DNA of 64,000 nt from Phytophthora quininea (taxonomy: Eukaryota > Oomycota > Peronosporomycetes > Peronosporales > Peronosporaceae): contig JAAVTG010000302.1 of assembly GCA_011947345.1 (NCBI GenBank), positions 2,501 to 66,500 on the forward strand, read 5' to 3'. Made by a program: the position numbers and the translations under genes. Shown here one piece after another: positions 33,068 to 44,421 of the stretch; within the stretch, counting starts at the first letter, position 1, and every line of letters begins with the position of its first letter. The notes under the pieces are model-generated. The model saw only the letters and a list, made by a program, of their open reading frames with translations, was not told the origin of the DNA and did no database searches.

Positions 33068-33345
33068 GTGGGAAACTGATGGATTCGTGCAGATGGAGTT
33101 GAGACTTTGGGAAACGAAGGTGGAGGGCCTCTTTATTGGACTTGAATCGCAAGATTCTTTTTTTTTCTTTCTTTTGTTTGGAATGCTGCTTGCTAGCTGT
33201 GGGTGTCGTTGTTGTGTGGGACTTTTTTTAAGAGTACGATGCTGTATGGCTAAACTTTTCTTTGCTTGTAAAGCTCGTGACTTTGGGTCCGAAAAGAAGT
33301 TTTCTGGACGGGATTACTTCATGGTAGATACTTTATTGTTTATCA
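33068..33345. other. Intergenic
   Basis: T-rich 3' flank of the V-ATPase gene; no other feature seen. Confidence 0.4.
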
Positions 33346-33923
33346 CTAGATGACTGACTCAACACAATCTGCTTGTGGCAGGCCTCTTTGGCGCTGCTCG
33401 TCTTTTGGGTGCTTCGCTAGCGGGTGTTCGTAGTTGCGCGAGAGCACTTCGGCGCGGTGCTTGTTGAGGTTACAGATCGCCGCTCGACTGACGTGGTATT
33501 CCTTGGCAAGAGCCGACTGCTTTTCTCCTTGAGCGATCCGCATTAAGATTTGTCGACGGTCGATCTCTCGCAGGTACCGAGAACTCTTCGCTCGTGGGCC
33601 ACTGCGCTCGCAAACAGGTTCTGGGGTCGAGCATCTTCAGCAGAGCTCATGGAGCGCTTCCGCTGCGAATCTGGTGGGGAAACGTCGCCTGCAGCAAACT
33701 GCAACGGCGTCCACCACCCTGCTAATAGTTCCGAGTTCGTTTGGGTCGGGTAAGTTGCTGCTGTTGGAGTGGTGATGCTGCGGTTCTGCATTGCGTTGAT
33801 GCGTCGGAGTAGAGTAGCCATGCCAGGTAGTTTGGTGGCATGGCTTTGAGTCGGACTTGATGTTTCCACGTGCGGTCGGTGGCGATGGCTTTCGTATCGG
33901 ACAAATGGTTTGCAGGGGTGCAA
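33346..33923 (-). CDS. Stand-alone HTH protein (paralogue of the HTH-UPRT gene)
   Basis: Read on the minus strand, the C-terminal part holds a helix-turn-helix of psq/homeodomain-like type: RYLREIDRRQILMRIAQGEK, then SALAKEYHVSRAAICNLNKH. It is followed by LAKHPKDEQRQRG and a stop at 33346. The same block, with a few changes, sits in the gene at 34876-36883, so these are paralogues. Upstream the frame changes near 33590 into a Ser/Pro/Gln-rich region whose start is unclear; similar sequence may extend to about 34100. The UPRT-like domain of the neighbour is absent. A DNA-binding role is inferred from the motif. Confidence 0.55.
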
Positions 33924-34198
33924 GAAGATTTGGAAATCGTTGGGGGCTCGCCTTGGGGAGCCGAGACAACATTCGGGTGGTCACTCGGAGCCATCGTGGA
34001 GTTCGAAAGCGGTCGGAACGGGAAATGTGGCTTTGATCCTTGACAGCGGGTGGAGAAAAAGGAAGAGAAAGCTCGCAAGGCAATGTCACTGCCCAAGAAA
34101 AGACAAGAAGCCGTTTCCGTCCAGCGTTTTTCGTCTGCGTTCCGAGGTTGTGGAATCTGTCAGTCATACGAAGCGATTGGGGAGGTTTCGAGGGTGAT

Positions 34199-34875
34199 TA
34201 CGGAACGAAGTCTTGAATTAACGAGGATCAGCAACAAATAAAGTTTACTCAGAAGCGAGACGAAAGAAGTTCCTGTAGAGGTTAAAAGGGTACAAAGGGA
34301 TTCTCTGGCTGTGAAGATATGATTAAGGTGAAAGGGCCAACGCTTGCGTTGTCGGAAGACAATGGGGTCCTCCTTTCATGGACTGCGGCAAGATCCACGA
34401 CACAGCGGCCAAGGAATCGGTGCGACATGGACTAAATCGCATGTGAAACGCTAAAAGATGAAACTACCTGCCCCTGTCAACGTCAGATCAGCGTTGGACG
34501 CAAGTCTCATTCTCGCCGCAATCATAGTGCCCACTAATTTTAGTGGTGTAGTTGTCATGGTTGCGCGTGTCTGTGCCTTACGGATTGACCGCACCGGTGC
34601 CGTATTCGAGTGGCAACGTTCATCTTGATTTCTCCTGACGGTGGAAACCATACTCTGGCCCGGAACACTATTGTCAGGCTCGTTATTGCCTCGCGTCAGC
34701 AGATTGCAAAATTTGCTGGGAAGTTTCGCGTCAATACATAGAAACCGCGTAGCGGATTAACGCGGGAAGCTGCAGGTGATAGTAGTTGGAGTAACGATGC
34801 GCTCGCGTTGAAATGGAATTCGATCTTATGAGCGATGCCAAGGTCACGTGGAACATGAAATTGATCTGAAGTTAG
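34199..34875. other. Intergenic, nothing recognised
   Basis: Only short frames without motifs; separates the two HTH paralogues. Confidence 0.45.
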
Positions 34876-36883
34876 TCAACACATTCTCGCAAGTCGACTC
34901 GCGAGCATTCCCAGTCGCGAGTTCGTACTCGTAGAGTCACCGTCGACGACATATCCACCATGCGCCATTTGGTCAATGACGTCTTCACTTTCGACGTGAG
35001 CGGCTGCGATTTTCAAACTTGGGTGAGCTCGCTGCAGCTCGTCTATCGTGAGTTCCGACACAGCCAGAGTAACGAGACACAGCAGCTCTTCCTCTGCGCC
35101 TCGATCAAGCAGTTCTTGGATACTTTTGCCACTCGCATGGCTCCTGCCGCATCGGTGAAGGCGTAAAACAAGCACACGTTGTATGATTCTACGACCGGTG
35201 GCAACTCCAGCACCGCGGAGGGACACTGGTTCGCACTGATGGTGATGTATCCCGTCGGTAGCTCTGGCTCAAGCTCCTGGAAAATGGAGAGCATTGGGCA
35301 TCCCCTGGAGCGACAGCCACGCCACACGACGTCGTAAATGTTTTGGAGGCACAAGCATGTGCCTTTGAATGCGACCAAGCCAACGCTTCCTCGACAACCA
35401 GCGTCATGAGACGGTCGCAGTACCGTCGGAATGCAGTATCGGTTGTTTCGCTGCTCAAGAGGAGAGGCATCAGCCGTTCCGCGGACAGCGACGCCACCAA
35501 TTGCACTGCCGACTGATAAATATTTTTACGACGTGTCGTGGCAGCTCCCACAACGATGTCGGTGGTCGGCTCAGGTTCCACTTCCTCTGTATCGACACCG
35601 CTACCAATCTCTTGCTTGAGTCGTGTTTTCTTAGGATGCTTCGCCAGCGGGTCTTCATTTTGTCGAGCCAACACCAGATCGCGATGTTTGTTGAGGTTGC
35701 AAATTGCTGCGCGGGTGACTTGAAACTCTTTGGCTAGAGCAGACTGCTTCTCTCCGCGGTCTAGCCTCGCCAAAATTATGCGTCGATCGATTTCACGTAG
35801 ATAACGCGAGTTTTTCTTGCTTGGACTGCTATCCAATTGCAAAACAGCAGTCGACGGTGGCGAGGATCGAATGGAGGACACTGAGGACCGAGGTGCAAAT
35901 GCAGTCCTCTCGATCCAACTTTGATCCGTCAGGGTACGGCCTCGGAGACCTGTTCTATCAGCACAAGTGTCCACCATCATGTGCACGGCTTGTGACCGGG
36001 CTTTAGACGCTGCAAGGCGTCGACGCGGGCTTGTGCGACGTCGACGATGATTTATCCGAGTTCCTTCAAAATGAAAAGCAATGTCAGTATCGTCCCAGGC
36101 TGACATGGCCAGCCCGACGGGTTCTTGTAGCGCTGTTCTGGCGGATGCCACTGCGTACGGAGTCCAACGCGTTGAACGATAGCTGGGGAGGCATCAAAGC
36201 GCCCGGACTCGACGGATGGAGGGCTCGCGAAAGCTGCCAGTCCCCACGGTGGCACATCACGTTGTGAAATGATCCCAACAGAAGACGATAGCAGAGCCGT
36301 GGACGCGATACTCGAAACTTGTGGGCGTGCTTGTGTTGGTGACCTTGGCTCCGACCGATGCTGCCGTCGTTCCGGACTTGTGAGGTCGATCACACCGTCC
36401 TGGTTGGTCGAAGATATGAGAGATGCCACACCAGGTAACATCGCGTGTGGGACAGAACTTCTGCGCTGGGATCGCGACAGCAGACCGATGCGTGTGCCTG
36501 ATCTCCTGAAGTCTTCAAAGCATGGCGTTCGTTCGAATCCGCTTGGATCGCTGCGAAGTCTCGGGAGAGATGGTGGCAGCAAGCTTTGGAGATTTTCTTC
36601 GGTGTGGCGGTCTCGAGGGAACATTGCCACTTGACACGCTCGAAGGCGGTGACTTGAAAAATGCAGTGCAACTTGACTCTGCTGTTGTCGTCAAGAGAGC
36701 ACTTGCCGAGACGATCGGTCTGGTGGAAGTCAGGAGATGGCTTGATTCAGAGCGTGGCGATTCTCCACTGGCAGCAGTTCGTTCCAGACGTGGTTTCGGA
36801 GGTCCGAACTTGATGTCGGCAAGTGTTGTGATGCTTTGCAAGTAACGCATCAATTCGAGCCATTGCGAATTCCTAGTGCCCAT
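34876..36883 (-). CDS. HTH protein fused to a degenerate UPRT-like domain
   Basis: The N-terminal half is Ser/Pro-rich and disordered; near 36380-36400 it contains GVIDLT, a SUMO-interaction-type motif. An HTH (SALAKEFQVTRAAICNLNKH) lies at about 35650-35815. The C-terminal part (about 34880-35480) resembles uracil phosphoribosyltransferase: RRYCDRLMTLVVEEAL, then GCPMLSIFQELEPELPTGYI, the loop FTDAAGAMRVA where active enzymes have a D-x3-ATG PRPP loop, and GYVVDGDSTSTNSR where uracil binds. Key catalytic residues are thus changed. Frame changes occur near 36500, 36100, 35365 and 35180. A sensor or scaffold role, as in a regulator, is inference. Confidence 0.6.
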
Positions 36884-37780
36884 TGAATCATTGCTGTACT
36901 ACACACAACTTGGTGGTCGCCTTCTGTTGATGGACCCCACGCATTAGTCGTCGGAATAAATACAACTGATTCCGAAGAGAAGATAGCGGTCGGCTTCAGC
37001 ACGGCAAGGGGCAACGCGAAAATAATCAGCGAAGCCAGGCCGAGGTGAAGAATTTTAAGACAGCGAACTCCACCCTGTTCATCAGCGTCAACGCCCCACG
37101 TGTAACGTTAAACACTGCGTTTGCTGCTGGTTAGAGAAGATGGTTGCGTCGTGGTGGCCAGAACTTTGCCCAGGCTGTTAAAAGTTATTGGGACACTGCA
37201 CCTCCGGAACACAGTTCGGGTCCATTTGGCTGACAGTCCTGCAGCAGAATTCACGGCGACGACAAAAGGCACGCGCCTGCCAAACGAGTCAGGAATGAAA
37301 TCACTCTTGCTGCCGTCATTTACGCGTCGACTCCTCTGGCGATATGTGAACTCCAAAGGCCTAAAACTCTTGCACCAACATTAAGTGTCGAGACCAACGG
37401 ATGGCTCATTTGGCACGTGCCTTGAGCTGCTGCTGGCCACCCGTGTAAATCGGACTGCTGAAACTGTCTGTACTCGAACCATGGCATCGACGGCCGCTCT
37501 CAAGCGAGGCAATCGTCTGAAGTCCGACAATTTTCTAGGAAGTGCAAGTGAGGTCTGAAATCAACCAGCTGCTTTAGCCTCTCCGCGGTTGATTATGACA
37601 CTTTCGAGCGATGTTTTAAAGGGTCGTCGATCTGGAAGAGATGAATGAGCCCCAGCGGCCTACAAGATCCCGTGTGAACAAATAAAGATAAGTCGGTAAG
37701 TACTGCTAAACTGGGAAGTCTGGGATCATGTCGATGATCCCCGTCGATTATCTCGGCAGAGTTCGATTGGCGTCGGTGGC
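36884..37780. other. Intergenic, nothing recognised
   Basis: Short frames on both strands without motifs; the right end probably contains the promoter of the phosphatase gene. Confidence 0.45.
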
Positions 37781-39591
37781 GTGATGCCATCGCTTTTGGG
37801 CTTGCGGTGGGAACGCTATGACCCTTCAACGTCAAGACCATCGCAAGGTTGGGCCAACGACGACCCTGGGGATGAACCCGAGTTGGTGTTCGACGAGGAC
37901 GAGAACAGCAATGGTGAGGGTCGAACTAGTGACGATATAGCCGACGTAAATATTGAAGAAGTGATCGACGACGAGATTGGGCGGTTGAATGACCAGTATG
38001 CTCGTCGGATACGATGGTCGGGCTTCACTGAAGAGATCCCAAGGGAAAGCGACGAACCTGAAGAACTCCTGGATGCCGACGTCGACACAGCCCCAGAACT
38101 GACCGAAGTCGCAGAAAATGTTGTCGAGGACGGCAGTGCTGGTCCAAACGAGCAGACTGACGAGGAAGATTTCGACGACGATGTGCTGTTTGCACTGACC
38201 CCGGAGACGTGTCCTGGGTCTTCATCCTCACAACGTCCGCTGCCGCTAAAGACCAAGCTGCGGGTTTTCGTTGGGACGTGGAACATGGCGGCGGAAGACC
38301 CGTTTGCAATCCGAAGACGCGGTCAGTACATCGGCGACGACCTCGCAGCGCAAGCTCTACGTGACTTCCTTCCTCTTGGCTACGACATCTACGTGCTTGG
38401 AACACAAGAAAAAGTCACCAAGCACTTACATACTGCCGTGTTAGCGAGGTTGCAGCAAGCGAATTCAGAGTCGCAGTCGCAAACGTACAAGCGTTTGCAG
38501 CTGACCCCGAAGCGACAAGTGGTAAGTCCCCGTGGAGATCGGCAGGCTTCGGAGCTTGGTACTTCGTGGGGTTTGTCGAGCATTTATAGCGACAGTCCGA
38601 GGTCTCCCAATGGCGATCAAGATCACCAAGAAGAGGACCCCGCTTCACCTCGTATGCGGTTCTTGAACCTTCAGACGAAGCCCCAGAGTCCTGGTGGAGC
38701 AGGCTGCGTGAACATGAAGAGATCAAAGGACACGGTGACCACGCATTGATCCGAAGGAAGTCAACAGGACTGTCAGTCTATTATGCAAGCCACTTGCAAG
38801 GACGAGTGGAGGTAGTTGCCACTGGTTCGCATAAGTTCACCGGGTCCAAAGGAGGCATAGCGGTCACACTGCGTTTTGCAGGAGATCCACAAACATTGAC
38901 CTTCGTCAATTGCCACCTCGAGGCAAATCGTCTCGAGCGACGACGACGACAACTCGAAAAGCTCAACCGCGAACTCCCTCGCGCCTTATCCAAGCGCGAC
39001 AACCAGACGGAGTCGCGACTTGCAACCTGCAGCGACCATGTCGTTTGGATGGGCGATTTTAACTATCGCATCCAAGCGCTTGACGGCGACGATGTGTTGT
39101 ATCTGCTGAGTGCTGGGCGTCTTCAGGAACTGCACGATCAATACGACAGCATGGCCGAGGACTTGGAGAACGTGCCGGGTCTGCTAGCTTTCCGTGAACC
39201 AGTCAAATGGCCGACGTTCTATCCGACGTACAAGAAGAACGCAAGTCGTTCACGACTGCCTTTGAGCGGATCGACAACTTCCGCCGGACGAAACACTCGA
39301 TGGGCAGAGCACGTGTACCAGACCAACTACCGCGAACCGTTTTATAAAGGAGGTCGACTTCGCCAGCGTGTGCCGGGATGGTGCGATCGCATCTTGTACT
39401 GCTCGCGTCCGCAGACTCCGTGGCAAGATTGTCTCCAGGTAGAGCAAGTTACGTGCTCAGATGCCAGTCGAGGAGTTAGCAGCTTCAGTCACGATGCCGT
39501 GCGGGACAACTACCGCTCGCTGAACGATGAACTCCGAGGAAGCGACCACAGCCCGGTGTCTTGCACCTTCCTTTGGTCTGTGCAAGCGTAG
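37781..39591 (+). CDS. Inositol polyphosphate 5-phosphatase
   Basis: About 150 acidic N-terminal residues precede the IPPc catalytic domain. Its motifs are in order: KLRVFVGTWNMAAEDPF (near 38255), TFVNCHLEANRL (near 38900), WMGDFNYRIQA (near 39045), PGWCDRILYCSR (near 39373) and GSDHSPVSCTF (near 39541). These provide the Mg2+ site and the WCDRIL/SDHxPV catalytic pair. It removes the 5-phosphate of phosphoinositides or soluble inositol phosphates at membranes. The frame changes once near 38670-38740, between the first and second motif blocks. The domain has a long insert near residues 215-300, Ser-rich and probably disordered. Otherwise complete. Confidence 0.88.
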
Positions 39592-39734
39592 TCTAAATTA
39601 CAACCACGAATTTGCTCACAACAGCCAGAAGCTTTTCCTTGTTGTCACATGGGAGGCGGCGATGGTTTTCATGGCAGTTGGGCCTGTTCACCCCGCGCAA
39701 ATTCTCCGCATTTGTTCTTTTGCTTTAGGGAGAA

Positions 39735-40319
39735 ATGGTCAGCGACACGGATTCCGAAGGTCCCGCCTACAATCTTCGCTCGAGAACTGTGAAAGAGCGC
39801 CGTCGTCGGGAGTGTGAAAATGTTGGCGAAGACAAGAACCGAGGTACAGCATCCGCCACCTGCACCGAAGACACCGTTATAGAAAGTGAAGAGTGTCGTG
39901 ACACCCCAGACTGGCAAGCTGAAGCGCTGCGATCGATCGAGAGGGGGCAGAGAAGCATCCGCGTCCAGCTGACGAATATGAAGCGGAGCCAAGCCAACCG
40001 TGCGATTGCCGAACAAGCTTCCGATCCGGAAGTGTTCGCGAACACCCGACTGCACCGTTACGTGAAGGAGGATGAAGGACTCGGTGTCGGACTGCCAGGA
40101 CGACGGCGGCTGATGGGTAGCCAACTTCCGAGGGTTTTGGTGGGGCAGGAGATCCCGTCGCCGCCGTTCCCGAGCACACTGCAGGAAATCGACGGCATGG
40201 ACCATGGAGATATCCATGAGCTGGCGACTCTGCTCCACAGAGACTTTGGGATCGTCCAGACCGACAACTTGTCGGCTCGTCGGCTGAAACTGCGCAATTT
40301 CTTTCGGTTCGGCGCGTAG
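39735..40319 (+). CDS. Lineage-specific protein with IPSPP domain
   Basis: 194 residues, open throughout. A charged N-terminus with NLRSRTVKERRRR (nuclear signal-like) leads to a coiled region and a C-terminal block VGQEIPSPPFPSTL followed by HELATLLHRDFGI. The same block occurs in the minus-strand fragment at 54889-55225. I do not recognise it as a named domain; the recurrence suggests an oomycete-specific family, possibly of mobile origin. A small acidic start (MVSDTDSEGPA) is typical of nuclear proteins. Confidence 0.5.
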   Translation: MVSDTDSEGPAYNLRSRTVKERRRRECENVGEDKNRGTASATCTEDTVIESEECRDTPDWQAEALRSIERGQRSIRVQLTNMKRSQANRAIAEQASDPEVFANTRLHRYVKEDEGLGVGLPGRRRLMGSQLPRVLVGQEIPSPPFPSTLQEIDGMDHGDIHELATLLHRDFGIVQTDNLSARRLKLRNFFRFGA

Positions 40320-41141
40320 GGAGGAGGAGGAGGAAACAGTGTTAACGAGTGGAGAAATGCGTGTTAGTGTTGAAGGCCACGAAGATACTGTTGCTCGAGA
40401 TGGCTACATTTCTGAACTCTATAGAGTCTGGCGGCAGCTGATGCAACGAACGCCATGGATGGCCATTCGACCCCCTTGGAAGGAGTCGCCTCCAGCGACA
40501 ATTTGCCAAGTGCAGCGGATGGATTGGCGTAGCGGAGGAATGGCAGAGTTGTCTGCGAAAAAAGACCCGCAAAAAGGAGGCGATTGCGGAACCATCAACA
40601 CCACAGACAGCTTCGTGTAGGTGAATTTCCGAGAGAAGGGCCAGCTGCCTCTGTTGGACTCTGTGGGTCTCGTAGTGGACAACATCAAGTTTGAGATCCG
40701 CCCGCCAATCTGTCCGTCAGGGCTGAATGCGTTGGCTTCATAGACTGCAATTACAGCACCGAGTAGTCATGCTAGTACCAGGTCGTGTAGCCTCCCATCA
40801 GTGGTGGCACAGGGGCACAGGGGGCAACTTGCCTTTAACTCACCTTGTTTTGGCACTTTAGTATATCGTCCTTTTTCTATGCCTTTCGAAATCCAGTCAG
40901 CTTCCTATCTTGCCGTTTGTATGCGCACCAACATATCTTGGTGTTTGTATTGTCTATTCCACCAATCACCGCGCGCCTTCCTTTTCCACCGTTCCCTCGC
41001 TTTCACTTCTCCTGTGGTGGCGTCGTGCGCAGGCTCAGGCTTTAGGCTCCCGGCGGTCGACTCCATACAGCGCAGACAGCAGCAGCAGCAGCCTTCTCCT
41101 CTCCCTCTTCGCCGTCGCCTTCCACAGACACTCAGGCCACC
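40320..41141. other. Intergenic and promoter of the tetraspan gene
   Basis: A 93-codon frame at 40339-40620 lacks motifs. The part from 40840 to 41141 is CT-rich and probably holds the promoter and leader of the next gene. Confidence 0.4.
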
Positions 41142-42335
41142 ATGATTATGAAAAACACCATTCTCAGTACGTCTACATGCTGTTTGACCGTTTATTGAAT
41201 GGCCTCTAACGCTCTTTGCAGCGGTGTTTCTGTCGCTCGTGTCGGTGGGGACGGCCTTCTACGCCATGGTGTACCCCGCCTGGTTCCAGCAGCACTACCG
41301 TCGCGACGGGAACAACGTGTACCAGGGCTACGGCCTCTTCGCCTTCTACTCGACGGCCTCCCTGGAGTCACCTTTCTACGCGTCCGCCACCGTCCTCCAG
41401 TACTCGGACTTTTGTGTGGACAACTACACGACCCCCAACTACATGCTGGGCGACGGCGCCGAGTTCCATGAGGTTCTATGCGGCAAACGGATGAAGTCGG
41501 TGCAGGCTACGACGTGCACAGGCGCCGCCATCTCGGTGGTGGGGCTGCTCACTGCGATCGGCGCCGTGTATAACCCCTCGGCAGGGTACATGGAGCGCGT
41601 CGTCTCCTTCTGTACCCTCGTTGGCTGTACGTACATGATTTTTTTATTTTCTCTGCGTACATATGTGGAAATTCATACTTTTTATTGTGTTTTTGCAGCA
41701 TTGCTTCTGGCCGTGTCGTTGGTAATCTGGGGCGCCCTATTGCAGCAGACGTTGTACGAGATTGACACCATCAACTCGGCCTACACGACCTGTAAGGCGG
41801 ATATGACCAAGTGGCACTGCTGGTTCTATGGCTACAGCTTCTGGGTCTGCTTAGCGTCGGTCATTGTGCTCTCTGTAACCGGGTACTTGAGCTCCGCTGG
41901 TCGGGCCGAGAAGATTCGCTACTTCAGAAAGGAGTACGAGCGAGATCTGGCCGTCGCCATGCAGCAGAGCGTGGAGGCGGACGCACATGGCTACGGCCCG
42001 CACAACACTCAATTTGTACGCACAGAGTCGGCCGCCGGCTTTAGCGTGCAGGCCGCACAGCAGGCGTACGGACAGGCTCCAACCCGGGATACAACCCGAA
42101 TGCGGGGCAGCCGTACACGACGCCGCAGAACATGCAGCCGTACTCAAATGTGTACGGACAGAGCTCGGCACCGAAGCCCACTGGGTACCAGCAACAGGTT
42201 GGCAATGTGCCCCTCTCGGCTCCGTCCGCGAGTAGGTCCAACAGCCAAGAGAGCGACGCAGTGTACCCCAGCTATAACGAACAGCGCAGAAACCACACAT
42301 TGCTGGGTCGGCAACCTAGCGGAGGTGTGGTCTAA
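41142..42335 (+). CDS. Four-segment membrane protein, three exons
   Basis: Exons 41142-41166, 41222-41626 and 41699-42335, with introns of 55 and 72 bp (GTACGT donors). Hydrophobic segments lie at the very start (FLSLVSVGTAFYAMVYPAWF), around 41530-41580, 41600-41740 and 41840-41890, with an extracellular-type loop containing paired Cys after the first. This claudin/amastin-like layout suggests a small tetraspan membrane protein. The C-terminal 120 residues are cytosolic and rich in Gln, Tyr, Pro and Asn. They change frame once near 42090, after which the tail (QPYSNVYGQSSAPKPTGYQQ) ends at 42335. The exact family is not known to me. Confidence 0.65.
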
Positions 42336-42831
42336 ACTCAAAGAGCCTGCAATCTGGAGCGAACCTGCTTGTACAGAATTTTGGGGTTGATGAAGGATGC
42401 TACGGAGGACGTGAAGACTGCGGGCTGTTTTGATTTTGTATGTGTTGGGCATCTGTTTGGCGACAAGAAGGAGTGGACATGTGACGCAGCATTGGGCACC
42501 ACGCGCGGAAGCTCAGCAACGGTTTTAAGTACTCAGTAGAATATACTACAAAGAACAGGAAAATGTGCTTGGGTTCTTGCAGTGCAGATACCAAGAGACA
42601 CCTTCCAGCTGGGGGTAGGAAGACAAGGTGACGAAGATCGACCAGCGAAAATCAAAGCTCAATTTTCTTGTTTGACGGCAACAATGAGACCGTCGTCAAC
42701 CAACTACATTGAAAAGTTTGAGACGACGTTCGTTTTGGTTGTCTGTGAGTGAAGAAAGCGAGTTTAGTGATGTTAACGCCGTGGAAAGCGATGTCACGAT
42801 GGACAGTCGTATGTCGGTGGCGGAGGAAAAC

Positions 42832-42839
42832 GGCACATG
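42832..42839. repeat. Left target-site duplication of Merlin element
   Basis: GGCACATG directly before the element end, repeated exactly at 44349-44356. Confidence 0.88.
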
Positions 42840-44348
42840 GGCTCTCCCGGGGCAGAGCCCCCACTTTCCAAATGCGCCACTTGGCGCCGGACGCAATTTT
42901 GTTGTGAGACTCAACCCACACGCGGAGCCCGTCAAACTGTGCTGCAGGACCTGTCGTGCTCATTTCGCGGCGGCGCCCGGGCAGAGCCCCCATTTTCGCG
43001 CCCTTTTAAAGCACGCAAGCACGGTGACTGACTAGATCTTTGTATAGTACCCCGGCAGAGCCCCCATTTGCTCGCTTCTAGCATTAGCTCAGTCTACAAA
43101 ACGCGCGCAACTCCGGCCGTCCATAAGCCCCCATGGATCGGCATGCCGCTCATCACTATGCACCTGCCGAGGACGACACCACCTTCTCCTTCGCCAATAT
43201 CGCCCGCGTCAGCTACGACAAGGACCTGTGTCTCCGGTGGTGCATGGACGTGGGGCTCCTCGAACGGACGCTGCTGTGCCCCGCCTGCCAAGAGCCCATG
43301 CGCCTGTACTTAGGCTCGAAACGGTGGAGGTGCACGAAGCGCAAGGCGCACGAGGATGGGAAGCAGAGGGAGCTCACTGTCTACGCTAATTCCTTTTTCT
43401 ACAAGATGAAGCTGACAGCAGGCGAAGCAGTTCTCCTGCTCTATGCATGGAGCATGCGGTTACCGCAGGCTAAGGCCGGCGAGATGGCGGGGTTGGACCT
43501 TCCGCTGTATCGGACTGGTACAAATACTGCAGATCCGTGTGTTCACAAGAGCTGGTATCCAGAAACTGTCAGGTACAAATGCTATTTTCCTTCGTTTTGA
43601 GCTTACCTAACACTTTTTATTGCTTTTTGACTTTGGTAGATTGGTGGGGAAGGACACGTGGTAGAAATAGATGAAGCAAGTCTTGCCAAAAAAGGAAATA
43701 CAACCGCGGTCGCGTCTACCAGGATTACTGGTTGTTCGGCGGCGTCGACCGGACGACCGGACAATGGTTTGGTCGGATCGTGTTCGACAAGAGAACCAAG
43801 GCAACATTGCTACCTGTGATTAAGGAATTCATTCGACCTCGGTACGCTTTTATTCTTTTTGTTGTCTGCTAATTCTAACAGTACTTGCTATCAGCTCTAC
43901 CATAATGTCAGACATGTACGCGTCTTATGTCTGCGAGCGTGGCGGCAAGTTGCACACGCTCGAGAATAACCGGTACCTCTCCAGCATGAAGTACAAGCAC
44001 AAATGGGTGAACCACACTCTCAACTTTGTGGACCCCGTGTCTGGTGCCCACACCAACACTATCGAGGGGCTCTGGGAAGTGCACATCAAACGCCACATAA
44101 AGTGTATGCGAGGCATGACTAAGAAGGATCTCGACGCCTACATCGACGAGTACATGTGGAGGTCATGGTTCTTTCCTCCCAAGGCGTCAGGAGCTGAGTA
44201 CATGAACGGGCTAGTGCAAGCTATCATCCGTCAGCAAAGTTAATTCCAAATACATGAAAGTTTGTTATTTTATGTATGCCACTCCATTTTGCTGCGTCCG
44301 GCGCCAAGTGGCGCATTTGGAAAGTGGGGGCTCTGCCCCGGGAGAGCC
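42840..44348 (+). mobile_element. Complete Merlin DNA transposon
   Basis: A 1509-bp element with terminal inverted repeats of about 56 bp that appear identical (start GGCTCTCCCGGGGCAGAGCC, passing through a second palindrome near GCGCCACTTGGCGC). Exact 8-bp duplications GGCACATG border it. The transposase belongs to the ISXO2/IS1016-type DDE group that defines Merlin. The sequence GGCAGAGCCCCCA recurs inside at about 42980 and 43054, forming subterminal repeats. The right end lies 74 bp beyond the stop of the AA17 gene, so it inserted into that gene's 3' flank. Confidence 0.9.
43133..44243 (+). CDS. Merlin (ISXO2-like) transposase
   Basis: An N-terminal zinc ribbon (CPACQEPMRLYL, then RCTKRK) is followed by the DDE domain: VVEIDEASLAKK with the first Asp (near 43660), YWLFGGVDRTTGQWFGRI (near 43730), STIMSDMYASYV with the second Asp (near 43905), then VNHTLNFVDPVSGAHTNTIEG with the conserved His/Asn and Glu, ending at 44243. 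Introns are placed near 43573-43639 and at 43842-43894. At an AAAAAA run near 43687 the frame slips by one base, which one more A would mend. The protein moves the element by cut-and-paste. Whether it is still active depends on that run. Confidence 0.85.
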
Positions 44349-44356
44349 GGCACATG
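44349..44356. repeat. Right target-site duplication of Merlin element
   Basis: Exact copy of GGCACATG at 42832-42839. Confidence 0.88.
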
Positions 44357-44421
44357 TTGTCGTATCTCGAAAACACAAAACTCTTCGGCTGCCATACTCT
44401 TTGGTGGCATCTCCAGCCCGT

